Origin: UBA8514 sp050251415
GTDB taxonomy: Bacteria; Bacillota; Clostridia; Lachnospirales; Anaerotignaceae
DNA: 37,617 nucleotides
Direction of reading: 5' to 3'
Assembly: GCA_050251415.1 (NCBI GenBank)
Contig: JBFWMT010000021.1
Location: 1 to 37,617 of the forward strand
The translations under genes and the position numbers were made by a program. Position 1 is the stretch's first letter. Each line of letters starts with the position of its first letter. Below the pieces are notes generated by a model. It did no database searches, had not been told where the DNA came from, and saw only the letters and a list, made by a program, of their open reading frames with translations. Of this stretch, positions 15,568 to 23,173 are shown in pieces.

Positions 15568-18500
15568 ATGAATAAACAGTTAAGAAAAGCAACTATGGAC
15601 GGTAATACAGCTGCCGCTTATGCATCCTATGCTTTTACTGAAGTAGCTACAATTTACCCAATCACACCATCAAGCCAGATGGCTGAAATGGTTGATGAAT
15701 GGAGTGCAAACGGTGTTAAAAACATTTTTGGACAAACAGTAGATGTTAGAGAAATGCAGTCCGAAGGTGGCGCTGCAGGTGCTTTACACGGCGCTTTACA
15801 GGCAGGTGCGCTTGGTTCAACTTACACAGCAAGCCAGGGCCTTATGCTTATGCTTCCAAACATGTACAAAATAGCAGGTGAATTATTACCTGGTGTATTC
15901 CACGTTAGTGCACGTTCACTTGCGTCTAATGCGCTTTCCATCTTTGGTGATCACCAGGATGTTATGAGCTGCCGTCAGACCGGATTTGCAATGCTTGCTT
16001 CAAGCAATGTACAGCAGGCGTTCCACATGGCTTGTATTGCTCACCTTTGCGCAATTAAGAGCAGAATTTCTTTCTTACATTTCTTCGATGGTTTTAGAAC
16101 AAGCCACGAATACCAGAAAATTGAACTTCTTGAGTACGATCAGTTAAAAGAACTTGTAGATATGGACGCTGTTAAGGCTTTCAGAGCGAATTCATTGAAC
16201 CCTGACCATCCTTCAACACGTGGCACAGCGCAGAATCCTGACATTTTCTTCCAGACAAGAGAGTCAGTTAATAAATTCTATGATGCAGTTCCTGAAACAG
16301 TTCAGTATTACATGGAAAAAATCAACGAATTAGCAGGAACAGACTATAAATTATTTAACTATTACGGCGCTGAAGACGCAGAAGATATTATTATCACTAT
16401 GGGTTCTTCTTGTGATGTAACAAAAGAAACTATTGACTACATGAACGCTAAGGGCGACAAGTTAGGTTTACTTGAAATTCACCTTTACAGACCATTTGTA
16501 GCTGATTACTTCTTAAAACAAATTCCTGCGACAGTGAAGAGAATTGCTGTTCTTGACAGAACTAAAGAGCCTGGTGCACTTGGCGAGCCTCTTTACTTAG
16601 ACATTAGAAACGTATTTGCTGACGTTAAAGACGCTCCTCTTATTGTTGGCGGTCGTTACGGACTTGGTTCTAAAGACTTTACACCTATGGATGTAATGGC
16701 TGTTTACCAGAACCTTAGAAGTGACAAACCAAAGAATAACTTTACAGTATCTATTATTGACGACGTTACAAACCTTTCATTACCTAAATATGAAGGCAAT
16801 TTCGACTCTACACCAGAAGACAACTTCTCATTTAAATTCTGGGGACTTGGCGCTGACGGTACTGTAGGTGCTAATAAATCAGCTGTTAAGATTATTGGTG
16901 ACCACACAGATTTCTATGCACAGGCTTACTTTGCTTATGACTCAAAGAAATCAGGCGGTGTTACAATTTCTCACCTTCGTATGGGACCAAGCAAAATTAA
17001 GGGTTCTTACCAGATTAAAGCTGCTAATTTCATTGCTTGTCACAACCAGTCTTACGTTGACAAATATGACCTTATTGGCGACCTTAAAGAAGGCGGAAGC
17101 TTCCTTCTTAACACAATCTGGACGCCAGAGGAACTTGATGCGAATCTTCCTGCTGACCTTAAGAGAAAGATTGCTGAAAAGAAAGCGAACTTCTACACAC
17201 TTAATGCTGTTGATATAGCTAAAGAAATTGGTCTTGGCGGACGTATCAACATGATTATGCAGGCTGGTTTCTTTGCTATTGCTAAAGTTCTTCCTGTTGA
17301 AGATGCAGTTAAGTATCTTAAAAAAGAAGTTGAAAAATCATACGGTAACAAAGGTCAGGATGTTGTTGATATGAACAACGCTGCTATTGATAAGGGCGTT
17401 ACAATGATTAACAAAATTGATGTTCCTGCTTCATGGGCTAACGCAGTTGACGAACCAGTTGCTGTTGATGCTAACATGCCTGCATTCATTAAAGACGTTA
17501 TGAAGAAGATTGCTCGTCAGGAAGGTAACGACCTGCCAGTTTCTACATTCAATGGTCGTGAAGATGGTTCTTTCCCTGGTGGTACTACAGCATGGGAAAA
17601 GAGAGGAATTGCTATTGATGTTCCTGTATGGATTAAAGATAATTGTATCCAGTGTAACCAGTGTTCATATGTATGTTCACATGCAGTAATTCGTCCTTCA
17701 CTTCTTGATGAAACAGAAGCTAAGAACGCACCTGAAGGCTACGAAATGAAACCTGCTACAGGTTTTGCAGGTATGCAATATCACCTTGCAATTTCTGGTT
17801 TAGACTGTACAGGCTGTGGCGTTTGTGTTAAGGCTTGCCCTGCTAAGGAAAAAGCTCTTACAATGACATCTCTTGCATCTATAAAAGAAACAAATACAGC
17901 TAACTGGGATTACACAATGAAGAGTGTAACGCTTAAAAATATTGAGGACAAACAGAAATTTACAGTTAAGGGAAGCCAGTTCCTTAAGCCATACGTTGAA
18001 TTCTCAGGCGCTTGTGCAGGTTGTGGCGAAACACCTTACATTAAGCTTATTACTCAGCTTTACGGCGACAGAATGATGATTTCCAACTCAGCTGGTTGTA
18101 CACACATCTGGGGCGGTTCACCAGAAGTTCCTTATACAACAAATGAAAGAGGACATGGCCCATCATGGGGTTGTTCACTCTTTGAAGATACTGCTGAATA
18201 CGGCTACGGTATGTTCTTAGGTGCAACTTCTGTACGTAAGATGGTTAAGAGCCAGGTTGAAGCTGTTATTAGTGAACTTGCTGATGGCGAACTTAAAGCT
18301 GCTTTAACTGCATGGGTTGAAGGCTTTAAAGTGACTGCTGGCACAAGAGAAAGAGCAGATGCTGTGATTGCTGCTATTGAAGCTACCAAAGACCAGAGCG
18401 AAGCTATTAAGGAAATTTACACACGTAAAGACTACTTAATTAAGCCTTCACAGTGGATTATTGGTGGTGACGGATGGGCATACGACATCGGTTACGGCGG

Positions 18501-19089
18501 TCTTGACCACGTAATCGCTTCAGGCGAGGACGTTAACATTATTGTTGTAGATACTGAGGTTTACTCTAACACAGGCGGTCAGTCTTCAAAGGCTACACCA
18601 ACTGCTGCGATTGCTCAGTTTGCTGCAAGCGGTAAGAAAACAAAGAAGAAAGACCTTGGCAGAATGGCAATGAGCTACGGCTATGTATACGTTGCGCAGA
18701 TTGCTATGGGTGCTGACAAGAACCAGACATTAAAAGCTATTGCTGAGGCTGAAGCTTATGATGGTCCTTCAATCATTATTGCTTATGCTCCATGTATCAA
18801 CCATGGTATTAAGGGTGGTATGAGCGGTGCTCAGGACCAGGCTAAGCGTGCTGTTGAGGCTGGTTACTGGCACATGTTCAGATTCAATCCAGACCTTAAA
18901 GAGGCTGGTCAGAATCCATTTATTATGGACTCTAAAGCACCTACAGCAGATTTCAAAGATTTCCTTAAGAGCGAGGTTCGTTACTCATCACTCCTTAAGA
19001 AGTTCCCTGAAATTGCTGGTACTCTTTTTGATAAAGCAGCGAAGGATGCACAGGATAGACTTGAAAGCTATTTAGCACTTACAAAATAA
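15568..19089 (+). CDS. nifJ: Pyruvate:ferredoxin (flavodoxin) oxidoreductase, single-chain
   Basis: The enzyme converts pyruvate, CoA and oxidised ferredoxin to acetyl-CoA, CO2 and reduced ferredoxin. The start at 15568 has GGGGGG six bases upstream; an earlier in-frame ATG at 15541 lacks a site. At 1173 residues it has the full length of homodimeric clostridial PFORs. Visible parts are the N-terminal pyrimidine domain (ATIYPITPSSQMAEMVDEW), two [4Fe-4S] clusters C693-C696-C699-C703 and C747-C750-C753-C757, the CAGCGETPY cluster ligands, and the TPP/Mg site around GDGWAYDIGYGG and VYSNTGGQSSKATP. Codon choice is distinctly biased (GCT, CTT, GGT, AAC), as expected for a highly expressed gene. 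It is monocistronic, between a strong promoter and an 18-bp terminator stem. Confidence 0.97.
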   Translation: MNKQLRKATMDGNTAAAYASYAFTEVATIYPITPSSQMAEMVDEWSANGVKNIFGQTVDVREMQSEGGAAGALHGALQAGALGSTYTASQGLMLMLPNMYKIAGELLPGVFHVSARSLASNALSIFGDHQDVMSCRQTGFAMLASSNVQQAFHMACIAHLCAIKSRISFLHFFDGFRTSHEYQKIELLEYDQLKELVDMDAVKAFRANSLNPDHPSTRGTAQNPDIFFQTRESVNKFYDAVPETVQYYMEKINELAGTDYKLFNYYGAEDAEDIIITMGSSCDVTKETIDYMNAKGDKLGLLEIHLYRPFVADYFLKQIPATVKRIAVLDRTKEPGALGEPLYLDIRNVFADVKDAPLIVGGRYGLGSKDFTPMDVMAVYQNLRSDKPKNNFTVSIIDDVTNLSLPKYEGNFDSTPEDNFSFKFWGLGADGTVGANKSAVKIIGDHTDFYAQAYFAYDSKKSGGVTISHLRMGPSKIKGSYQIKAANFIACHNQSYVDKYDLIGDLKEGGSFLLNTIWTPEELDANLPADLKRKIAEKKANFYTLNAVDIAKEIGLGGRINMIMQAGFFAIAKVLPVEDAVKYLKKEVEKSYGNKGQDVVDMNNAAIDKGVTMINKIDVPASWANAVDEPVAVDANMPAFIKDVMKKIARQEGNDLPVSTFNGREDGSFPGGTTAWEKRGIAIDVPVWIKDNCIQCNQCSYVCSHAVIRPSLLDETEAKNAPEGYEMKPATGFAGMQYHLAISGLDCTGCGVCVKACPAKEKALTMTSLASIKETNTANWDYTMKSVTLKNIEDKQKFTVKGSQFLKPYVEFSGACAGCGETPYIKLITQLYGDRMMISNSAGCTHIWGGSPEVPYTTNERGHGPSWGCSLFEDTAEYGYGMFLGATSVRKMVKSQVEAVISELADGELKAALTAWVEGFKVTAGTRERADAVIAAIEATKDQSEAIKEIYTRKDYLIKPSQWIIGGDGWAYDIGYGGLDHVIASGEDVNIIVVDTEVYSNTGGQSSKATPTAAIAQFAASGKKTKKKDLGRMAMSYGYVYVAQIAMGADKNQTLKAIAEAEAYDGPSIIIAYAPCINHGIKGGMSGAQDQAKRAVEAGYWHMFRFNPDLKEAGQNPFIMDSKAPTADFKDFLKSEVRYSSLLKKFPEIAGTLFDKAAKDAQDRLESYLALTK

Positions 19090-19118
19090 TTAAGCAGTTG
19101 AAAATTGCTTAAAAATAG

Positions 19119-19168
19119 AAGCATCCCTGTTATTGGCTATTACCAATAACAGGGATGCTTTTTATTTT
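19119..19168 (+). terminator. Very long terminator stem after nifJ
   Basis: A perfect 18-bp stem (19119-19136 with 19143-19160) with loop CTATTA precedes TTTATTTT. It is the longest uninterrupted stem in the window and fits a highly transcribed gene. Confidence 0.9.
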
Positions 19169-19257
19169 AAATTTTTTTGAAAAAATATTAAGAAATTTGA
19201 AGTCTAGTGCAAAACTGTATCGTCTTATATAATGTGAGGGAATGAGGTGAATGGCAG

Positions 19258-19764
19258 ATGACAAATGAGCAGTTTAAATTAATAGTGAAGCAATACGAAA
19301 AATTGGTGTTCTCTATCTGCCTTCAGTTTACACGAAATTATCACGAAGCCGAAAACCTTACACAAGAAACCTTCATTTCTGCATTTAAATACATTGACGG
19401 TTGTGATAGTGGAAAATATAAGCAATGGCTTGCAAGAATAGCCTCTAATAAAGCTAGGGACTGGCTGAAAAGTGCATACAGCCAACATGTGGAACTTGCT
19501 AAAGAGGAGGATGACACAGCACAGCAACCTGATAATAATCCGTTGCCTGAGGATAGTGTTTTAACCAATGAAGGTGTGAAAGAAATTAAAAGAGCTGTAT
19601 TGGAGCTAAAAGAACCCTACAAAAAGGTGTCTGTGATGTTCTTTTTGGAGGAAAAGGATTATGAACAAATTTCTAAACAGCTTTGCAGACCTAAAAAGAC
19701 GGTTCAAACACAGGTGTTAAGAGCAAAAAGTATTTTGCAAGACAAATTGAAGGGAGGGACTTAA
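19258..19764 (+). CDS. ECF-type RNA polymerase sigma factor
   Basis: The 168-residue protein has sigma region 2 (YEKLVFSICLQFTRNYHEAENLTQETFISAFKY) and region 4 (EEKDYEQISKQLCRPKKTVQTQVLRAK), joined by an acidic linker and with no region 1 or 3, the layout of an ECF sigma factor. GAGGTGA lies seven bases before the chosen ATG; an ATG at 19251 meets a stop after five codons. Two bases downstream begins a zinc-finger anti-sigma gene, so it is probably held inactive at the membrane. A TATAAT at 19228-19233 precedes it without a clear -35. The inducing signal is unknown. Confidence 0.9.
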   Translation: MTNEQFKLIVKQYEKLVFSICLQFTRNYHEAENLTQETFISAFKYIDGCDSGKYKQWLARIASNKARDWLKSAYSQHVELAKEEDDTAQQPDNNPLPEDSVLTNEGVKEIKRAVLELKEPYKKVSVMFFLEEKDYEQISKQLCRPKKTVQTQVLRAKSILQDKLKGGT

Positions 19765-19766
19765 GT

Positions 19767-20213
19767 ATGATTGAATATTTTGATAATGAAGGACATCTTA
19801 CTGACGAAGCTTTACAAAGGCTTATTGATGGTGAGGACGATGGACTTAGACGGCTTGAAATTGCCGAGCATCTTTCATTTTGTGACAGATGTATAGAGCG
19901 GTATACTCTTATGCTTGAAGGAACTACTTTAGTTGAGCCTATACAATCGGTGGCAGACAGCGTAATCGCTGAAATTAAGAAGAAAGCGGCAAGATTTATT
20001 TTTAACCGATATGGGGCGATGGCAGTGGCGGCGTGTTTTACTATGACACTTTGGTTTTCAGGGGTGTTTAACATAGATTTTCAGCGGTTTGAGGAAATGA
20101 GTATACAGCGAACAAAAATTGAAAAAGAGGTCGATTTTGGTCAGCATGTGATGGAAAAAATAGATTGCGGCTTTGAAAAGCTGAAAGGAGTTTTTGATTA
20201 TGGAGAAAAATAG
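19767..20213 (+). CDS. Anti-sigma factor with zinc-finger (zf-HC2-like) and one membrane segment
   Basis: The 148-residue protein begins with an acidic region and the zinc-binding motif HLSFCDRC (HxxxCxxC), typical of ZAS anti-sigma domains. One hydrophobic segment (AMAVAACFTMTLWFSGVF) follows near residue 95, then a C-terminal domain of about 40 residues, presumably extracytoplasmic. It lies two bases after the sigma gene, the standard ECF sigma/anti-sigma arrangement. It should bind and inhibit that sigma factor at the cytoplasmic face and release it on an envelope signal. Partner assignment is from position and domain. Confidence 0.85.
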   Translation: MIEYFDNEGHLTDEALQRLIDGEDDGLRRLEIAEHLSFCDRCIERYTLMLEGTTLVEPIQSVADSVIAEIKKKAARFIFNRYGAMAVAACFTMTLWFSGVFNIDFQRFEEMSIQRTKIEKEVDFGQHVMEKIDCGFEKLKGVFDYGEK

Positions 20214-20760
20214 TTTATTAACATTTATTTTCAGCTTTATGCCTGGTGCTGGAGAAATGTATTTAGGAATGATGAAAAAGGGATCAGCGATCATGACCGC
20301 ATTTTTTGCAGTAGTTTTTTTGGGAATAGTTTTTTATATTCAGGAGCTTTGCGTAATTCTTCCTGTTATTTGGTGTTACTCTTTTTTTGACACAATAAAT
20401 ATGAAGAAGTACAGCCCAGAGGGAAGAATGGAAAAGGATAATAAATTTGGAGATGACGTGAAAGTCTTTTTTGGTCGGGACTGGAGTAGATTGGTTCAGA
20501 AGAAAAATACTATTTTTGGTATTGGTTTTGTACTTTTAGGCTTATACCTACTGTTTGAAAACTTTATTATGCCAATATTAAATCGTTTTTGTGATTACAT
20601 TGGCTCCTACGTACTTTATGATGTCGTAAGAGGTATTCCATCGTTGGTAGTAGCATTTTTGATAATTTTACTTGGCATACAGTTACTGAAAGGTGGAAAG
20701 GTAAAAGTAGAAATAAAAGACGAGGATTTTATTGAATACGAAGGTGATAAAGATGAGTGA
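20200..20760 (+). CDS. Small multi-pass membrane protein, TM2-like N-terminus
   Basis: The start is ATG 20200, nine bases after AAAGGAG; the gene overlaps the end of the anti-sigma gene by 14 bases. The 186-residue protein opens with LLTFIFSFMPGAGEMYLGMMKKG, a GxGxxYLG hairpin as in TM2-domain proteins. Further hydrophobic stretches (AFFAVVFLGIVFYI, FGIGFVLLGLYLLF and LVVAFLIILLGIQLL) surround a charged cytoplasmic loop, and the tail is acidic. Function is unknown; its place in the sigma/anti-sigma operon suggests an envelope role or a part in signal sensing. Confidence 0.75.
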   Translation: MEKNSLLTFIFSFMPGAGEMYLGMMKKGSAIMTAFFAVVFLGIVFYIQELCVILPVIWCYSFFDTINMKKYSPEGRMEKDNKFGDDVKVFFGRDWSRLVQKKNTIFGIGFVLLGLYLLFENFIMPILNRFCDYIGSYVLYDVVRGIPSLVVAFLIILLGIQLLKGGKVKVEIKDEDFIEYEGDKDE

Positions 20761-21094
20761 GAACGCACAGACAGGTACAGTTGAGGGAAGAACGAAACGT
20801 ATTAGGCGTGTTGGGTCTGTAACTATGGGGATTTCCCTTATTTGCACAGGTATTGTTTCTATAATTTGCCTTATTAACCCAAGCTTTGATGTTATGCAGG
20901 TTACAAAGTTTTCCCCTGTTATGTTAATACTGCTTGGGGCAGAATTTCTAGGTGCAAGTTTTGCAAAAGAGCAAGAATGTGTTAAGTATGATTTTTTCAG
21001 TATATTCATGTGCTTTATGCTTATTTGTGCAGTGCTTACAATGACGGCGGGGCTTATGGCGTTTCAGTATTATATAAAAATAAATGTAATGTGA
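20753..21094 (+). CDS. Small membrane protein of unknown function
   Basis: The ATG at 20753 follows AAGGTGAT and overlaps the previous gene by eight bases (ATGAGTGA). The 113-residue protein has a basic segment (GRTKRIRRVG) followed by three hydrophobic helices (GISLICTGIVSIICLI, FSPVMLILLGAEFLGASF and FFSIFMCFMLICAVLTMTAGLMAF). I do not recognise a family. It is the last gene of the ECF sigma operon, followed by a terminator, and probably sits in the same membrane complex or stress response. Confidence 0.7.
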   Translation: MSENAQTGTVEGRTKRIRRVGSVTMGISLICTGIVSIICLINPSFDVMQVTKFSPVMLILLGAEFLGASFAKEQECVKYDFFSIFMCFMLICAVLTMTAGLMAFQYYIKINVM

Positions 21095-21100
21095 AAGAGA

Positions 21101-21133
21101 AGGCTTTTCGTTATTTAGCGGAAAGTCTTTTTT
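21101..21133 (+). terminator. Terminator after the ECF sigma operon
   Basis: AGGCTTTTCG (21101-21110) pairs with CGGAAAGTCT (21119-21128) with two G-T pairs, followed by Ts. Confidence 0.75.
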
Positions 21134-21168
21134 AATGTAGTGTGGAACAAAATGATGTGTTCTACGTA

Positions 21169-21200
21169 AAAACAATTGTTAACAAAAAATTAATTGTTTT
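21169..21200. promoter_or_regulatory. 9-bp inverted repeat upstream of the dUTPase gene
   Basis: AAAACAATT (21169-21177) and AATTGTTTT (21192-21200) are perfect inverted arms around 14 bases that include the self-complementary GTTAAC. It lies about 50 bases before the start codon, with no clear promoter identified. It may be an operator or only AT-rich chance. Confidence 0.3.
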
Positions 21201-21250
21201 AAAAAGCTCAATAGCTTATAATTAGGGAAACTGAAATTATGGAGGCAATG

Positions 21251-21766
21251 ATGAAAAGAATAGCCAAATTTGAAAAGGTTAGTTTTAGTCAGTTTAAAAA
21301 GGACTGGTCGGACACATTTAAAAATACAAACAAGATTGAAGACATATATAATAGTATAAAACTGCCTGCACGTGCCACAAAGGGTTCAGCAGGATATGAT
21401 TTTTTTGTACCAATGGACGTAAGACTTATGCCCAATGAAACTATAAAAATACCTACAGGCATAAGGTGCTCTATGGAGGCTGGCTGGGTTTTAAAATGTT
21501 ATCCACGCAGTGGGTTGGGTTTTAAGTACAGGCTTCAGCTTAACAACACCGTTGGAATAATAGACAGTGATTACTACTATAGTGATAACCAGGGGCATAT
21601 TCAAGCTAAAATTACAAATGGCACAAATGAGTGCAAAGAAGTGCAAATTGCTTGCGGAGAAGGCTTTATGCAGGGAATTTTCGTAGAGTATGGTATCACA
21701 CTAGATGATGAGTGCGACAAGGAAAGAAATGGCGGTTTTGGAAGTACGACGGGAAGTACAAACTAA
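21251..21766 (+). CDS. dut: dUTP diphosphatase (trimeric dUTPase family)
   Basis: The enzyme hydrolyses dUTP to dUMP and PPi, keeping uracil out of DNA. Of three nearby ATGs (21239, 21248, 21251) I favour 21251, five bases after GGAGG; the GGAGG itself overlaps the first ATG. The 171-residue product has all five dUTPase motifs in degenerate form: ARATKGSAGYDF, PRSGLGFK, NTVGIIDSDYY, the VQIACGEGFMQGIF segment and RNGGFGSTTGS. It is longer than minimal bacterial enzymes (about 145-150) through an N-terminal extension of about 40 residues. The next gene starts 13 bases later, its ribosome site overlapping this stop, so they are co-transcribed. Confidence 0.87.
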   Translation: MKRIAKFEKVSFSQFKKDWSDTFKNTNKIEDIYNSIKLPARATKGSAGYDFFVPMDVRLMPNETIKIPTGIRCSMEAGWVLKCYPRSGLGFKYRLQLNNTVGIIDSDYYYSDNQGHIQAKITNGTNECKEVQIACGEGFMQGIFVEYGITLDDECDKERNGGFGSTTGSTN

Positions 21767-21779
21767 AAGGAGGCACAAC

Positions 21780-23036
21780 ATGAGGAAAAGATTAGCGGTG
21801 ATTTTGGCTGCGGTATGTATGGCTACAATTACGCCTACAACGTCTATGGCGTCAACATATAACTATGTGTCAACGGATATGGCAGTTGCTGAAAGCACTG
21901 AATTAACAGGTTCATCTGCACCAAATTTAACAATTGAAAGTAATGCAGACAATACAAGCGATATGTATTTCCTACTGAACCTTAACAATGCGGAGTGGTT
22001 ATATGAGGGGGAAGGAGAAATTTTACAAGGGCTTGAGTATACCGTTTTAAGTGGCACGTCTATGGCAATTAGGGTGGATGCCCAAATTTTTGGAACGGAT
22101 GTAAACGATATTAGAATACCAATATATGCAAAGGTTTTAGACGCTGGTGTGGCAACAGTTACCATTGACCCTAAGGAGTCACAGGTTTCTGGAGGAACAT
22201 TTACCTTTGCCCATGTAAGTTTTCCTGGGATGTCAGTGACTGTTTCAGACGTAGATAGCGCAACAGGAAAATTTACTATATCGTTTAAGGATGATTATCC
22301 CTATTCTATGGTTGCAGGAAGATTATTTAAGCTTTCTATAGACAACGGATTTGTATTTACAGGTGTTGACAATGCAACGGGCTCAGGCAAATATGCAGGC
22401 CTTGTGGATTTTTCAGTGGATACCCAAAATCAGTCTATTGCATATGTTAAAATAACAGGCACAACAGGAATGTCAGTGGGACAGATTAAGATTACAGATA
22501 TAAGCGTTGCGGCTACATCATCTACAGACAGTGATGCAACAAGCATTTCTATTGAGCCTTTATATGGCGAAGGCAGTGCCATAACCTATAAGCTTGATAA
22601 TTTTAAAAGCAATGAAACAGTAAAAACAGGAAAAGAAATAAAGTTTGACATAGGTGGAAATTATTATGTGGTGGATGAAGATATGCTATATGCTATAGAT
22701 ACTGCACCGTTTATTGACAACAATGGTAGAGCAATGCTTCCGTTACGGGCTATTGCGAATGCGTTTGAAATTTCAGACGAAAATATTTTGTGGGAGGATG
22801 AAACAAAAACCGCTGTAATTACGGACGGTGACGGTGATAAGATTTCTGTAAAGATTGGTGAGAAATTTATAACCACAGCAACAAAAACGGTATTTATGGA
22901 CACTACCGCAGTTATTAAGGAGGGTAGAGTATATTTGCCTATGCGTGCTGTGCTGAATGCTCTTAATGTAAGTGATGATAATATTAAGTGGGATGATAAA
23001 GAAAAATCTGTAACTGTATATTGTGAGGCAAATTAA
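21780..23036 (+). CDS. Secreted protein with C-terminal copper-amine-oxidase-N-like domains
   Basis: The 418-residue protein has a clear signal peptide (MRKRLAVILAAVCMATITPTTSMA), with likely cleavage after A24. The middle (about 45-280) is beta-rich and resembles secreted cohesin-like or Ig-like modules; I cannot name it. The last 130 residues contain the Cu_amine_oxidN1 pattern (PFIDNNGRAMLPLRAIANAF and EGRVYLPMRAVLNAL with VTVY at the end), a common wall-associated domain in Clostridia that does not itself imply amine oxidase activity. AAAAGGAGG lies six bases before the ATG and overlaps the dut stop codon. It probably acts outside the cell; ligand unknown. Confidence 0.82.
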   Translation: MRKRLAVILAAVCMATITPTTSMASTYNYVSTDMAVAESTELTGSSAPNLTIESNADNTSDMYFLLNLNNAEWLYEGEGEILQGLEYTVLSGTSMAIRVDAQIFGTDVNDIRIPIYAKVLDAGVATVTIDPKESQVSGGTFTFAHVSFPGMSVTVSDVDSATGKFTISFKDDYPYSMVAGRLFKLSIDNGFVFTGVDNATGSGKYAGLVDFSVDTQNQSIAYVKITGTTGMSVGQIKITDISVAATSSTDSDATSISIEPLYGEGSAITYKLDNFKSNETVKTGKEIKFDIGGNYYVVDEDMLYAIDTAPFIDNNGRAMLPLRAIANAFEISDENILWEDETKTAVITDGDGDKISVKIGEKFITTATKTVFMDTTAVIKEGRVYLPMRAVLNALNVSDDNIKWDDKEKSVTVYCEAN

Positions 23037-23053
23037 CTTAAAATAATGAATGT

Positions 23054-23083
23054 GACCGTGGGGGATTGGCTTCACGGTCTTTT
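23054..23083 (+). terminator. Terminator after the secreted-protein gene
   Basis: GACCGTG (23054-23060) pairs with CACGGTC (23073-23079) around a 12-base loop, followed by TTTT. The T-run is short. Confidence 0.65.
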
Positions 23084-23095
23084 CAGTTTGTTCTA

Positions 23096-23124
23096 TTGCT
23101 AAAGAAATTGAAGTGTGATAAAAT
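23096..23124 (+). promoter_or_regulatory. Promoter of asnB
   Basis: TTGCTA (23096-23101), 17 bases, TAAAAT (23119-23124), with TG one base before the -10 (extended -10). The start codon is about 50 bases downstream. Confidence 0.55.
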
Positions 23125-23173
23125 TCTATAGTTATTATATGGAATTTTATATCCTTAAGGGAGGAAAATATAG

